Shown here: positions 32,803-40,863 of the stretch, piece after piece
Layout of the letters: each line of letters opens with the position of its first letter
Numbering within the stretch: position 1 is the first letter of the stretch
Assembly: GCA_000017645.1 (NCBI GenBank)
Contig: CP000781.1
Coordinates: 3,211,501 to 3,275,500, forward strand
Length of the DNA stretch: 64,000 nt
Direction of reading: 5' to 3'
Source of the DNA: Xanthobacter autotrophicus Py2
Lineage (GTDB): Bacteria > Pseudomonadota > Alphaproteobacteria > Rhizobiales > Xanthobacteraceae
The notes under the pieces: model-generated
Seen by the model: the letters and a program-made list of their open reading frames with translations, nothing else
Told to the model about the DNA's origin: nothing
Databases searched by the model: none
Position numbers and translations under genes: made by a program

Positions 32803-33792
32803 ATGACACGGACACCCGTGGCGGGAACCCGCATCGCCGGCTTCGGCCACTACGCACCAGAGCAGGTGGTGACGAGCGTTGAGATCGAGCGTGGGCTGGG
32901 CCTTACGGAGGGGTGGATCGTCGGCCGCACCGGCATCCGTGAACGGCGGGTGGCGGCGCCGCACGAGGCGGTGAGCGACCTTGCCTTCGCGGCCGCCGAA
33001 AAGGCGCTGGCCGATGCGGGGATCCCCAAGGCCGCCATCGGCCTGACCCTGCTGGCCACTAGCACGCCGGATCACCTGCTGCCGCCCACCGCGCCGCTGC
33101 TCGCCCACCGCCTCGGCCTGCCGGCGAGCGGCGCGGTGGACCTGACGGGGGCCTGCGCCGGCTTCCTCTATGCTCTGGTGCTGGCCGATGGCTTCGTGCG
33201 GACCACGGGACGCGCGGTGCTGGTGGCGGCGGCCAACATCCTGTCGCGCCGTGTGGATCCATCGGATCCATCGACAGCGGCGCTGTTTGCCGATGCGGCC
33301 GGCGCGGTGGTGCTGGCCCCATCCCCCCGGGAGGGGGCCGGTGTGGTCGGGTCTTGCCTTGCCTCCGACGGATCGGGCTACGACCTCATCCAGATCCCCG
33401 ACAGCGGCAGCCGCCTGTCGGCGACGGGGCAGGCGGGGGCCGGGCGGATGGTGATGCGGGAGGGGCGCACGGTGTTTTCCCGGGCGGTGGCCATGATGGC
33501 CTCCTCCTGCCGCACCGCGCTGGAGGAGGCCGGGCTCACCCTGGACGATGTGACCCATTTCCTGCCGCACCAGGCCAACGCCCGCATCATCACGGCGGTG
33601 GCGGAGCGGCTCGGCATCAGCCCGGAGCGGACCCTGTCGAGCGTCGCCGACTATGGCAATTCGTCCGCCGCCACCGTGCCCTTCACGCTGTCGGCGCTGC
33701 GCGCCACCCGCGCCTATGGCGCGGGCGACGTGCTGCTGATTGCCGCCGCCGGCGCCGGCCTCACGGGCGGCGCGGCTGTTTTTCGATTCTAG
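32803..33792 (+). CDS. bioZ: BioZ-type 3-oxopimeloyl-ACP synthase (KAS III family)
   Basis: This 329-residue KAS III-like condensing enzyme has the catalytic triad Cys118 in DLTGACAGFLYAL, His in THFLPHQANARI and Asn in VADYGNSSAATV. Position directly after bioA in a bioFDA operon points to BioZ, which, as described in rhizobia and Agrobacterium, condenses a glutaryl thioester with malonyl-ACP so that pimelate is made without BioC/BioH. The ATG at 32803 follows the bioA stop by two bases; the frame is open further upstream only as a shadow of bioA. A housekeeping FabH is the alternative, less likely here. Confidence 0.88.
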   Translation: MTRTPVAGTRIAGFGHYAPEQVVTSVEIERGLGLTEGWIVGRTGIRERRVAAPHEAVSDLAFAAAEKALADAGIPKAAIGLTLLATSTPDHLLPPTAPLLAHRLGLPASGAVDLTGACAGFLYALVLADGFVRTTGRAVLVAAANILSRRVDPSDPSTAALFADAAGAVVLAPSPREGAGVVGSCLASDGSGYDLIQIPDSGSRLSATGQAGAGRMVMREGRTVFSRAVAMMASSCRTALEEAGLTLDDVTHFLPHQANARIITAVAERLGISPERTLSSVADYGNSSAATVPFTLSALRATRAYGAGDVLLIAAAGAGLTGGAAVFRF

Positions 33793-33798
33793 CTCGGC

Positions 33799-34350
33799 TC
33801 AGGGCTTGAACGCGGCGCAGGCGATGCGCGCGCCGGCACCACCGATGGGCTGGGTGGTGTGGTCGTCCGGGCCGGCGTGAACCACCAGCGCGAATCCGGT
33901 GGGGCCAAGCAGGCCGTTGGCGCCGGTGAGGCCCACCGGGCTCGTCACCTCGGCCGATACCGAGCCATCGGCGACGGCGAAGATGTTGGGCAGGTCGCCG
34001 TCGTCGGGACCGTTGGGATTGAGCAGGCCGTGGGCCTTGCCACCGTGGTTCACATGGGCCTTCGAGGCCAGGAACTTCTCGGTGTCGGAGCAGTCGGCCA
34101 CGGCGTGGAAGTGGATGCCGTGCCAGCCAGCCGGGATGGCACCGGGCTGAAGCACGAGGCGCACGATGGTGACGCGGTCCGTGCCGGTGGCGGTGGCGGT
34201 GCCGATGGGCTTGCCGCTATTGCCGACGAGGTCCGCCTTCACCACGGTGGGCGTCGGGGCGGCGGGTGCCGGTGCGGGGGTCTGGGCCAGGGCGGCCGGC
34301 GCGCCGGCGACCAGGATCGAAGCTGCGAGAAGCCAGTGTTTCGAGCCCAT
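33799..34350 (-). CDS. sodC: Periplasmic Cu,Zn superoxide dismutase SodC
   Basis: This 183-residue exported enzyme dismutates superoxide in the periplasm. It has a Sec signal (HWLLAASILVAGAPAALAQ) and a Pro/Ala-rich linker. Copper and zinc ligands sit in GWHGIHFHAVADCSD, HVNHGGKAHG and VVHAGPDDHTTQ, and the disulfide partner in GGAGARIACAAF. The gene converges on bioZ with only six bases between the stops, so the transcripts must overlap. Confidence 0.95.
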   Translation of the reverse strand: MGSKHWLLAASILVAGAPAALAQTPAPAPAAPTPTVVKADLVGNSGKPIGTATATGTDRVTIVRLVLQPGAIPAGWHGIHFHAVADCSDTEKFLASKAHVNHGGKAHGLLNPNGPDDGDLPNIFAVADGSVSAEVTSPVGLTGANGLLGPTGFALVVHAGPDDHTTQPIGGAGARIACAAFKP

Positions 34351-34623
34351 GGGGTGCCTTCCTTGTGCTGCGGCGCGCTTGGCGCGCGTTTCTCGAACTG
34401 CGGCGTGCTTATATCACCGGCTCGGGCCGCAGGTCTCGAAAATGGCGAGGGCAGGGACTGCCTGCAGGAGGGGAGGCGCTGGTATCCGGGACGTGACAGG
34501 GCTGGCCGCATGAGCTGCGATCTGTGAGAGCGCCCGACCGTCCTCGCGATCGGCAGAAGGGATTGCCGCCTTCCGCAGCCATGGAACCACGACGGCAAAT
34601 GAGGGGACCCGGCCGCCGTCCGG

Positions 34624-36048
34624 CTACGCCACGGCGCTCCGGCCCGTCGCGCGGACTGGCGCCGCCGCCGCAAGCCCGTCGCGGACTGTGGTGAAGAAGT
34701 CGGTGGGCCCCATCTGGCCGCCCTTCAGCACCACCTCCAGCCCGTCATAGAGGGGATCGTCCGACCACGCCCGGCACAGGGGCGCGCCGGGGGCAAGGCC
34801 TGAGGCGATATCGAGGGCGAAGGCGTTGAGCGCCTCCATCACCTCGCCGGAGCTGTCGCCTCCCGCCACCATGATGCGGCGGACCAGCCGGGCCTCCACC
34901 ATGCGCCGCATGATCTCGGCCAGCACTGTGCCGACCGTCCGCGCCGCCTCCGCGCGAGTGAGGCCGAGGGTGCTTGCCGTATGGTCGAAGGCGAGGACGT
35001 GGGGATCGTCCGGGCCTTCGGCGCTGTAGATCACCGGGCTCTCGCCGCGCCCGAGCGCCGCACGGGCGACCTCCAGCGTGCGGGCGATCTCGGCCTCGCG
35101 CAGCGTCGGGTCGAGGGCGCGGGACAGGTCCAGCCGCTCGGTGTGGAAGCCGTGGGCCCGCGCCCAGCCGATCTGGGCGGCGGTGACCGGGGAGCAACTG
35201 CCGCTCACCACCGCGATCTGCGGCACGCCCGCCGCCGCCGGCAGGCCGGGCTGCGCCGGCAGCAGGCCGAGCCGCCGCCAGTGGGCGGCCAGCGCATATT
35301 GCAGGCCGGAAGAGGAGGCGCTGAACAGGCCCTCGCCCCGGTTCTCCCAGATGAGGCGGCCGGCCTCGGTCAGCGTGTCCTCGTCCATCACGTCGATGAG
35401 CACAACCGGGGTGTCGTCGCCCTCCAGCATGGCGCGGCGGGTGTCGGCGGCGTCGGCGCGGATCTGGGCCATGTCGATGAGGTCGATGCGCCGTGCGGTC
35501 TGGCGGGCGAGGTGGCGGCCAAGGTCCGCCTCGTCCATGGGCGTCACCGGATGGCGCGACATTGTGGGGTGGCGGTCGAGCCGGTAGGTGGTGCCGTTCA
35601 CGGTGACGAACAGGGTGCCGAACACCTGGAACCGGCCGAGGCGCGGCACGCCCACCACCATGGGGCTCCAGCGCCCGCCCATGGCCCCCACCCCCAGATC
35701 CACGGCACGGCCGATGGAGCCCACGTGGGGGGCGGAATCGAAGGTGGAGCAGACCTTGTAGTGCAGGATCGGCGCGCCCAAGGACTTGAGCCGGGCGAAC
35801 ACGGCGGGCAGCTCGGCGTCCATCCACGCGGGCGCGCGCCCGCGCGACGAGCCGGCGAGGCCGACGCAGCGGACGCCGGGAAAGCGGGCGAGCATCTCGT
35901 CCGTGGGCAGGCGCAGGAACAGCACGGACGGCACGCCCGCCGCCGTGATGGCTTCCAGCGCATCGGTGGAGCCGGTGAAGTCGTCGCCGTAATAGGCCAG
36001 CAGCAGGCCGGCGGGCCATGAGGCGGCAGAAGAGGCGCCCGCCGTCAT
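34624..36048 (-). CDS. oiaK: Four-carbon acid sugar kinase family protein, probable 3-oxo-isoapionate kinase
   Basis: This 474-residue kinase of the former DUF1537 family has an N-terminal substrate domain (LLLAYYGDDFTGSTDALEAI) and a C-terminal nucleotide-binding domain (VVSGSCSPVTAAQIGWA, RIMVAGGDSSGEVMEA, LKGGQMGPTDFF). Members phosphorylate four-carbon or branched acid sugars. Next to a RuBisCO-like protein and an ApnO-like oxidoisomerase, the best fit is OiaK, which phosphorylates 3-oxo-isoapionate at O4 in D-apionate breakdown. Its ATG overlaps the RLP stop (ATGA), so the two enzymes are made together. The specificity call rests on the neighbourhood. Confidence 0.85.
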   Translation of the reverse strand: MTAGASSAASWPAGLLLAYYGDDFTGSTDALEAITAAGVPSVLFLRLPTDEMLARFPGVRCVGLAGSSRGRAPAWMDAELPAVFARLKSLGAPILHYKVCSTFDSAPHVGSIGRAVDLGVGAMGGRWSPMVVGVPRLGRFQVFGTLFVTVNGTTYRLDRHPTMSRHPVTPMDEADLGRHLARQTARRIDLIDMAQIRADAADTRRAMLEGDDTPVVLIDVMDEDTLTEAGRLIWENRGEGLFSASSSGLQYALAAHWRRLGLLPAQPGLPAAAGVPQIAVVSGSCSPVTAAQIGWARAHGFHTERLDLSRALDPTLREAEIARTLEVARAALGRGESPVIYSAEGPDDPHVLAFDHTASTLGLTRAEAARTVGTVLAEIMRRMVEARLVRRIMVAGGDSSGEVMEALNAFALDIASGLAPGAPLCRAWSDDPLYDGLEVVLKGGQMGPTDFFTTVRDGLAAAAPVRATGRSAVA

Positions 36049-37289
36049 CGCCAGAACCCGAGGGCGCTGCGCAGGGCAGGGCTGCGGGTTGCCTCGTCCT
36101 CGAGGCTGGCGCCGGCCATGGCGGCGCGCCAGGCGGCCCTTAGGGCTTCGACACCCGCCGGCACCCCCGCCGGATGACCGAAGATGCCACCCCCTGCCGT
36201 GTGGATGAGGTCGGCGCAGCCGATGGCCGCGTAAGTCTCGGCCGCCTGCCGCCCGGTCTGGCCGGAGGAAAACACCGGCATGGCTCCCATGGGCGCCGCA
36301 TGGTTGAGGGGCGAGAGCACCGCCCGCGCGGCGGCGATGACGCTGGCGTTGGCCTCCGAGAACTTGTTGTCGAGCCCGTTCACATGCAGGTGGTCCACGC
36401 CGGCGAGCCGCCACAGCTGCTGCCAGGGGGCATAGTCCCATCCCAGCGACGGGCAGCGGTAGAGATAGCCCCAGCCGGCGCGATGGCCGTGGATGGGCAA
36501 CTGAGTGTGGCGGCGGATCTCGCGCACCCCCACGAGGCCGATGGAATTCAGGCAGACCATGACGCAGGTGCCGCCCTCGGCCAGCACCAGGTCGTGGCGG
36601 CGGCGCATCTCGTCGAGGTCGCCGGTGATGTTGAAGGCCACCATCACCTTGCGCCCGCGCCGGTCGGCGGCGTCGTTCACCACCCGCATCACCGCCTTCA
36701 CCCGCGCCTCGAACGGGCAGCGGGCGCCGTCAGCCTGGAGTTCGTCGTCCTTGATGAAGTCGATGTCGCCGGCGATCAGCTCACGCACCTGCTGGGCGGT
36801 CTCTTCCGGCGTGAGGCCGATGGACGGCTTGATGATGGTGCCGATGATCGGCCCCTGCGCCACGCCGGCCAGCTTGCGGGTGCCGGCGATGCCGAAGGCC
36901 GGGCCGGCGAAGGCATTGGTGAAGGACGGGGGCAGCTTCAGGTCGATGAGGCGCAGGCCGGAGACCTGGTGCAGTTCGAACAGGTTGCCGGCGATGGTGG
37001 ACATGAGGTTCGGCAGGGAGGGGCCGAAATTCTCCACCGGCCAGGACAGTTCGAGAATGGCGCGGGTGTAGCGGTCGGAGGCCATGCCGCCCGGCAGGCT
37101 GGGGATGTCCGCCGTGTCGAGGATGTCGAGCCGCTCCACGCGCGCGCCGGAGCGTTCCTTCAGCTCCGCGGTCTCGGTGGCGAGCGCCACGAAGGTGCCG
37201 CTGGATTGCTCGCCGGCGATGACCTCGGCGGTGCGGGCCGGGTCGCCGCCGGTCTCCATCCAGTAGGTGGCATAGACGCGTTCGCTCAT
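36045..37289 (-). CDS. RuBisCO-like protein, probable 3-oxo-isoapionate-4-phosphate processing enzyme
   Basis: This 414-residue form IV RuBisCO-like protein keeps Lys154 in TIIKPSIGL (RuBisCO Lys175), the carbamate/metal site Lys180-Asp182-Glu183 in DIDFIKDDELQ, His269-Arg270 in HGHRAGWG, Lys309 on loop 6 (GLDNKFSEAN), and phosphate-binding FSSGQTG and AGGGIFGHP. RuBisCO Lys177 is Ser156, so carboxylation of RuBP is not expected. With the kinase and ApnO-like genes it fits OiaT (transcarboxylase/hydrolase giving 3-phosphoglycerate and glycolate) or OiaX (decarboxylase). I favour OiaT from memory of Xanthobacter work. Start at 37289; 58 upstream codons in frame are rejected. Confidence 0.86.
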   Translation of the reverse strand: MSERVYATYWMETGGDPARTAEVIAGEQSSGTFVALATETAELKERSGARVERLDILDTADIPSLPGGMASDRYTRAILELSWPVENFGPSLPNLMSTIAGNLFELHQVSGLRLIDLKLPPSFTNAFAGPAFGIAGTRKLAGVAQGPIIGTIIKPSIGLTPEETAQQVRELIAGDIDFIKDDELQADGARCPFEARVKAVMRVVNDAADRRGRKVMVAFNITGDLDEMRRRHDLVLAEGGTCVMVCLNSIGLVGVREIRRHTQLPIHGHRAGWGYLYRCPSLGWDYAPWQQLWRLAGVDHLHVNGLDNKFSEANASVIAAARAVLSPLNHAAPMGAMPVFSSGQTGRQAAETYAAIGCADLIHTAGGGIFGHPAGVPAGVEALRAAWRAAMAGASLEDEATRSPALRSALGFWR

Positions 37290-37414
37290 GGCGGAGGATT
37301 CCTGCAGCCGTCTGTGTGTAGCGCGGCCCGGCCGCCGCTGCCACGCAGGGGAGGGGCCGGGCCGTGAGGCGGGGCGGGGCCGCGTCCCTTTAAGGGAGGA
37401 CCCCGTCCGAGCAA

Positions 37415-38245
37415 TCAGGTGATGCGGCGGATGCTCTCGGCGATTTCCGGCTTGTCGAGGCACTTGATCCAGTCGTCGCGCATGAGGCGCGGCTTGCCGA
37501 ACTGGATGGCCTTGTTGCAGGCGTCCGAGAACACGCCGGGGATCTCCTTGAAGATCACCGCGGCGAGAATGTTCATGTGGCCCAGCAGGAAGTCACGGGC
37601 GCACTCCTCCGGCACGCCCCGGCGCACGGTCTCGTCCATGGCCTCGCGCATCACGTCGAGCAGCGTGGCGCAGATGGTCTCCGACAGGCCGGGTTCCAGG
37701 ATCGCCATCTGGTCCACGGTGAGGCGATAGGAGCGCAGGATCGGGGCATAGATGGCCTTGGCCACCGCCTCGCCCAGGGCGAACGCCTCGTCCGGCCCCT
37801 GCATGAGGGCGGAGGTGATGGACTGCTTGGCTCCCGCGCCGCCGAAGAAGTCACGCCGCGCCGCCGGATCGGTCTCGTCGTTGAAGATGAGCGGGTGGCA
37901 GGGGTGGGAGACGAAATAGATCAGGTCCGGCCGGTCCGGCAGGTGGCCGGCGAAGGGCGCCGCCGCGTCGAGCAGCATCACCATGGTTCCCGCCTTCAGC
38001 TTGGGCGAGATGCTGTGCGCGACCTTGCCGATGAGGGTGTCGGGCACGGCCAGGATGACCACGTCGGCGCCGTCGAGGGCGGCGTCGATCTCGGTGCAGT
38101 CGACGCCCACCTCATCCTTGAGGCGCTTGCGGCCGATGTCGCTGACCTCCACATGGGCGACCTGAAAGTCGGACTTGGCGAGGTTCTTCGACAGGCGCAC
38201 GCCCATCTTCCCGCCGGCCCCGAACAGGGCGATCTTCGCGTTCAT
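37415..38245 (-). CDS. apnO: NAD-dependent phosphogluconate-dehydrogenase-like protein, probable D-apionate oxidoisomerase
   Basis: This 276-residue Rossmann protein begins MNAKIALFGAGGKMGVRLSK, with a GxGGxMG dinucleotide motif. DVVILAVPDTLIGKVAHSI and IYFVSHPCHPLIFNDE follow, and an all-helical C-terminal domain with GPDEAFALGEAVAKAIYAPI. That architecture matches ApnO, which oxidises and rearranges D-apionate to 3-oxo-isoapionate. It is upstream of the RLP and kinase genes on the same strand (126-base gap) and downstream of the MFS gene, so the operon order fits transporter, step 1, step 3, step 2. Chemistry is assigned from context and family resemblance. Confidence 0.85.
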   Translation of the reverse strand: MNAKIALFGAGGKMGVRLSKNLAKSDFQVAHVEVSDIGRKRLKDEVGVDCTEIDAALDGADVVILAVPDTLIGKVAHSISPKLKAGTMVMLLDAAAPFAGHLPDRPDLIYFVSHPCHPLIFNDETDPAARRDFFGGAGAKQSITSALMQGPDEAFALGEAVAKAIYAPILRSYRLTVDQMAILEPGLSETICATLLDVMREAMDETVRRGVPEECARDFLLGHMNILAAVIFKEIPGVFSDACNKAIQFGKPRLMRDDWIKCLDKPEIAESIRRIT

Positions 38246-38286
38246 TCCGGTATCTCCAACACTCCGGGACAGGGTCCCCGATGAAT

Positions 38287-38307
38287 GGGGCCGGTTCGCC
38301 CGGCCCC
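38287..38307. other. Strong hairpin between MFS and apnO genes
   Basis: GGGGCCGG and CCGGCCCC form a perfect 8-bp GC stem with a 5-base TTCGC loop in the 69-base gap between the MFS stop and the apnO start. On the plus strand it is followed by a T-run, but the operon runs on the minus strand where no T-run follows. It may limit or stabilise part of the minus-strand transcript, so that enzyme and transporter genes are expressed at different levels. Confidence 0.5.
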
Positions 38308-38314
38308 CTGTTTT

Positions 38315-39655
38315 TCAGGCCGAGCGGGCGGCCATCGCCGCTGCGTCCGGCACGGCGTCCCGCTGCCGCGACACCACCAGGGTGAGGACGGCGGAGAGCA
38401 TCATGAAGCCGCCCACCACCAGCATGGCGACCTGGAACGAGCCTGTCGCGTCCTTCACCGCTCCGGTGATGAAGGGGGCCGCAAACCCGGCCACGTTGCC
38501 CACCGTGTTGATGAGGGCGATGCCTGCCGCAGCGCCCGCCCCCGACAGGAAGCGTGCCGGGATGGCCCAGAAGTTGGGCAGGGCCGAGAAGATGGCACAG
38601 GCCGTGATGGTGATCACCGCCACCGTGGCGGCGGGCGAGTTCATGAACAGCGCCGCCGGGATGGACAGGGCGCCGATGAGCGCCGGCAGGCCCACGTGCC
38701 AGGGCTTCACCCCGGTCTTCGCCGCATGCCGGCTCCACAGCAGCAGGGCCGCGGCCGCAGGCAGGTAGGGAATGGCGGTGATGAGGCCCTTCTGCATCAC
38801 GTCGAACTTGGTGCCGAACTGGGCCTCGAAGCCGCCGATGATGGTGGGCAGGAAGAAGGCCAGCGCGTAAAGGCCGTAGATCAGCCCGAAGTAGATGAAG
38901 GACAAAAGCCACACCCGCCCGTTCAGCAACGCGCCGGAGGCAAGGATGTTGTGCTTGCCGGCCTTGGCCTTCTCTTCCTTGGCAAGCTCGCCGGTGAGCC
39001 ACTCGCGCTCGGCGGTGGTGAGCCATTTGGCGTCGGCGGGTCGGTCCACCAGGTAGAACCAGGCGACGATGCCGACCAGGATGGCCGGAATGGCGACGCC
39101 GAAGAACATGATGCGCCAGCCGGCAAGGCCCATCATGCCGTCCGCGCCCAGCAGCAGCGAGGCGAAGGGCGCGCCGATGACGATGGTGAGCGGCTGCGCC
39201 ACATAGAACAGGGCCAGCACCTTGTTGCGGTGGCGGGCCGGCACCCAGAGGCTCAGATAGAGGATGGCGCCGGGGAAGAAGCCCGCCTCGGCGACGCCGA
39301 GCAGGAAGCGCAATATATAGAGGCCTTCCACGCTGCTCACCCAGGTGAACAGCAGGGCGACGATGCCCCAGGTCACCATGATGCGGGCGAGCCAGCGGCG
39401 GGCGCCGAACTTGTGCAGGGCCAGGTTGCTCGGCACTTCCAGCAGGATGTAGCCGAGGAAAAAGATGCCCGCCGCGAACCCGAACTGGGACGCGGTGAGG
39501 CCGAGATCGCGCGACATGCCGTTGGGTCCGGCGAAGGACACGGCGGTGCGATCCAGGAAGTTGATGAAGAACATCAGGCCGATGAACGGCGTCAGCCGCC
39601 ACGAGACCTTGGAAATGGCCGACCGCTCGACGGCGGACACCTCGGGCTCCGTCAT
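38315..39655 (-). CDS. MFS transporter, anion:cation symporter family, probable D-apionate importer
   Basis: This 446-residue, 12-helix major facilitator starts with TPFIGLMFFINFLDRTAVSF, the ACS-family N terminus (phthalate, tartrate, glucarate permeases). Further marks are EVPSNLALHKFGARRWLARI (loop 2-3), AEAGFFPGAILYLSLWVP and a central hydrophilic loop ADAKWLTTAEREWL. As first gene of the apnO-RLP-kinase operon it should bring in the acid sugar substrate as an anion with protons. The LysR regulator is divergent, 230 bases away. Confidence 0.9.
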   Translation of the reverse strand: MTEPEVSAVERSAISKVSWRLTPFIGLMFFINFLDRTAVSFAGPNGMSRDLGLTASQFGFAAGIFFLGYILLEVPSNLALHKFGARRWLARIMVTWGIVALLFTWVSSVEGLYILRFLLGVAEAGFFPGAILYLSLWVPARHRNKVLALFYVAQPLTIVIGAPFASLLLGADGMMGLAGWRIMFFGVAIPAILVGIVAWFYLVDRPADAKWLTTAEREWLTGELAKEEKAKAGKHNILASGALLNGRVWLLSFIYFGLIYGLYALAFFLPTIIGGFEAQFGTKFDVMQKGLITAIPYLPAAAALLLWSRHAAKTGVKPWHVGLPALIGALSIPAALFMNSPAATVAVITITACAIFSALPNFWAIPARFLSGAGAAAGIALINTVGNVAGFAAPFITGAVKDATGSFQVAMLVVGGFMMLSAVLTLVVSRQRDAVPDAAAMAARSA

Positions 39656-39815
39656 GGGATTTCCTCCAGGAAATGGGGCAGATCTTGCGGCATCTGCGCT
39701 TCTTGTTCTTCTTGCCCCGGCGGGAGCACGGCACGCGGGCCGCCAAGCCGGGGTATCGACGCTCGCAATTAGGCGCCCGGCAGCGGTCCGAACAATCGAT
39801 TTGTTGTCCTTGAGT

Positions 39816-39832
39816 TGTGAGCTAAACTCACA
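39816..39832. promoter_or_regulatory. Candidate LysR operator upstream of the RLP operon
   Basis: TGTGAGCTAAACTCACA is a perfect inverted repeat with 6-base arms and a 5-base centre, overlapped by GAGTT-N8-AACTC. It has the T-N11-A form of a LysR box and lies in the divergent gap, 53 bases before the LysR ATG and 160 bases before the MFS ATG. It is the only clear dyad in that gap. Confidence 0.6.
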
Positions 39833-39885
39833 TCATCGATGCTGCGACGCAGCAATAAAGAACGTGAACGCAGGACCTTGGCTCC

Positions 39886-40812
39886 ATGTCGCAGATCGGC
39901 AACCAGCCCTTGCCCTCACTGGTGGCGTTGCGGGCGTTCGAGGCCACGGCCCGCCATCGCAGCATGACCCGCGCGGCCGAGGAATTGTGCGTCACCCACG
40001 GCGCCGTGAGCCGCCACATCAAGGCGCTGGAGGCGACGCTGGGCGTGCCTTTGGTCGCGCGCGGCGGTGGCGCCAGCGAGCCGACGCCCGAGGGGCAGCG
40101 GCTCGCCGAGGGCCTGTCCACCGCCTTCGGCCTCATCCACGCCACCCTCGACCGGCTGCGGCCCGGCCCGCTCACGCTCTCCTGCTCCGCCTCCATCATG
40201 CTGTGCTGGCTGATCCCGCGCATGGCGGGCTTCCATCGCCGCAATCCGGACGTGCAGGTGGAGCTGAACATGAATTACGACAAGGTGGATTTCAGCCGCG
40301 ACAACATCTCCGTCGCCATCCGCTCCAGCACCATCGTGCCGCCACGGGATGCCATCATCCGCGAGCTGGGAACGGAATGGATCGGGCCGGTGTGTTCGCC
40401 CGATTATCTTGCCGGCCGGGACCTCGCCGCACCGGAAGATCTTGGAAGTGCGCATCTTCTGTCCACGAATACGCGTCCCGAGGCGTGGCGCGACTGGGCG
40501 CAGGCCACTGGCAATGGCGACCTCGGCCTGAAGGCGCAGCGCAGCTTCGAGCACTTCTACCTGCTGATCCAGGCCGCCGCCTGCGGCCTCGGGGTGGCGG
40601 TGGTGCCGCACATGCTGGCCCTGAGCGAGTTGCAGTCCGGCCGCCTCGTCGCGCCCTTCGGCTTCGTGCCCGGCGGGCGGCACCTCAGGATGTGGATCGC
40701 GCCCCAGGTGGCCTTCCGATCCGATCTCAAGGCGCTGGAATCCTGGCTCCTGGGGGAAATGCGCAGCTTCGGCCGGCCGCCGGACCCGGCGCTCGCGTCA
40801 GTCCGGCCGTGA
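39886..40812 (+). CDS. LysR-family regulator, GcvA-like, of the RLP operon
   Basis: This 308-residue LysR protein has the winged HTH LVALRAFEATARHRSMTRAA, then HGAVSRHIKALEATLG. The effector domain contains LSCSASIMLCWLIPRMAGFH and AAACGLGVAVVPHMLALSEL, like the GcvA/TrpI branch. Divergent orientation to the MFS-apnO-RLP-kinase operon, with a dyad between them, makes it the likely activator responding to the acid sugar or an intermediate. Start ATG 39886 gives a full-length protein. Confidence 0.92.
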   Translation: MSQIGNQPLPSLVALRAFEATARHRSMTRAAEELCVTHGAVSRHIKALEATLGVPLVARGGGASEPTPEGQRLAEGLSTAFGLIHATLDRLRPGPLTLSCSASIMLCWLIPRMAGFHRRNPDVQVELNMNYDKVDFSRDNISVAIRSSTIVPPRDAIIRELGTEWIGPVCSPDYLAGRDLAAPEDLGSAHLLSTNTRPEAWRDWAQATGNGDLGLKAQRSFEHFYLLIQAAACGLGVAVVPHMLALSELQSGRLVAPFGFVPGGRHLRMWIAPQVAFRSDLKALESWLLGEMRSFGRPPDPALASVRP

Positions 40813-40863
40813 TGGCGCGGCGTCTCTGGTCACGCCCGCGCGGCGATTGAGCGTCGTCAAGGC

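Noticed and set aside
24567..37289. MtnC-like protein and RLP as parts of one methionine salvage pathway
   Set aside because: They are 12 kb apart on opposite strands, the RLP is coupled to a DUF1537 kinase and ApnO-like gene, and no mtnA, mtnB or mtnD is present. The apionate reading fits better.
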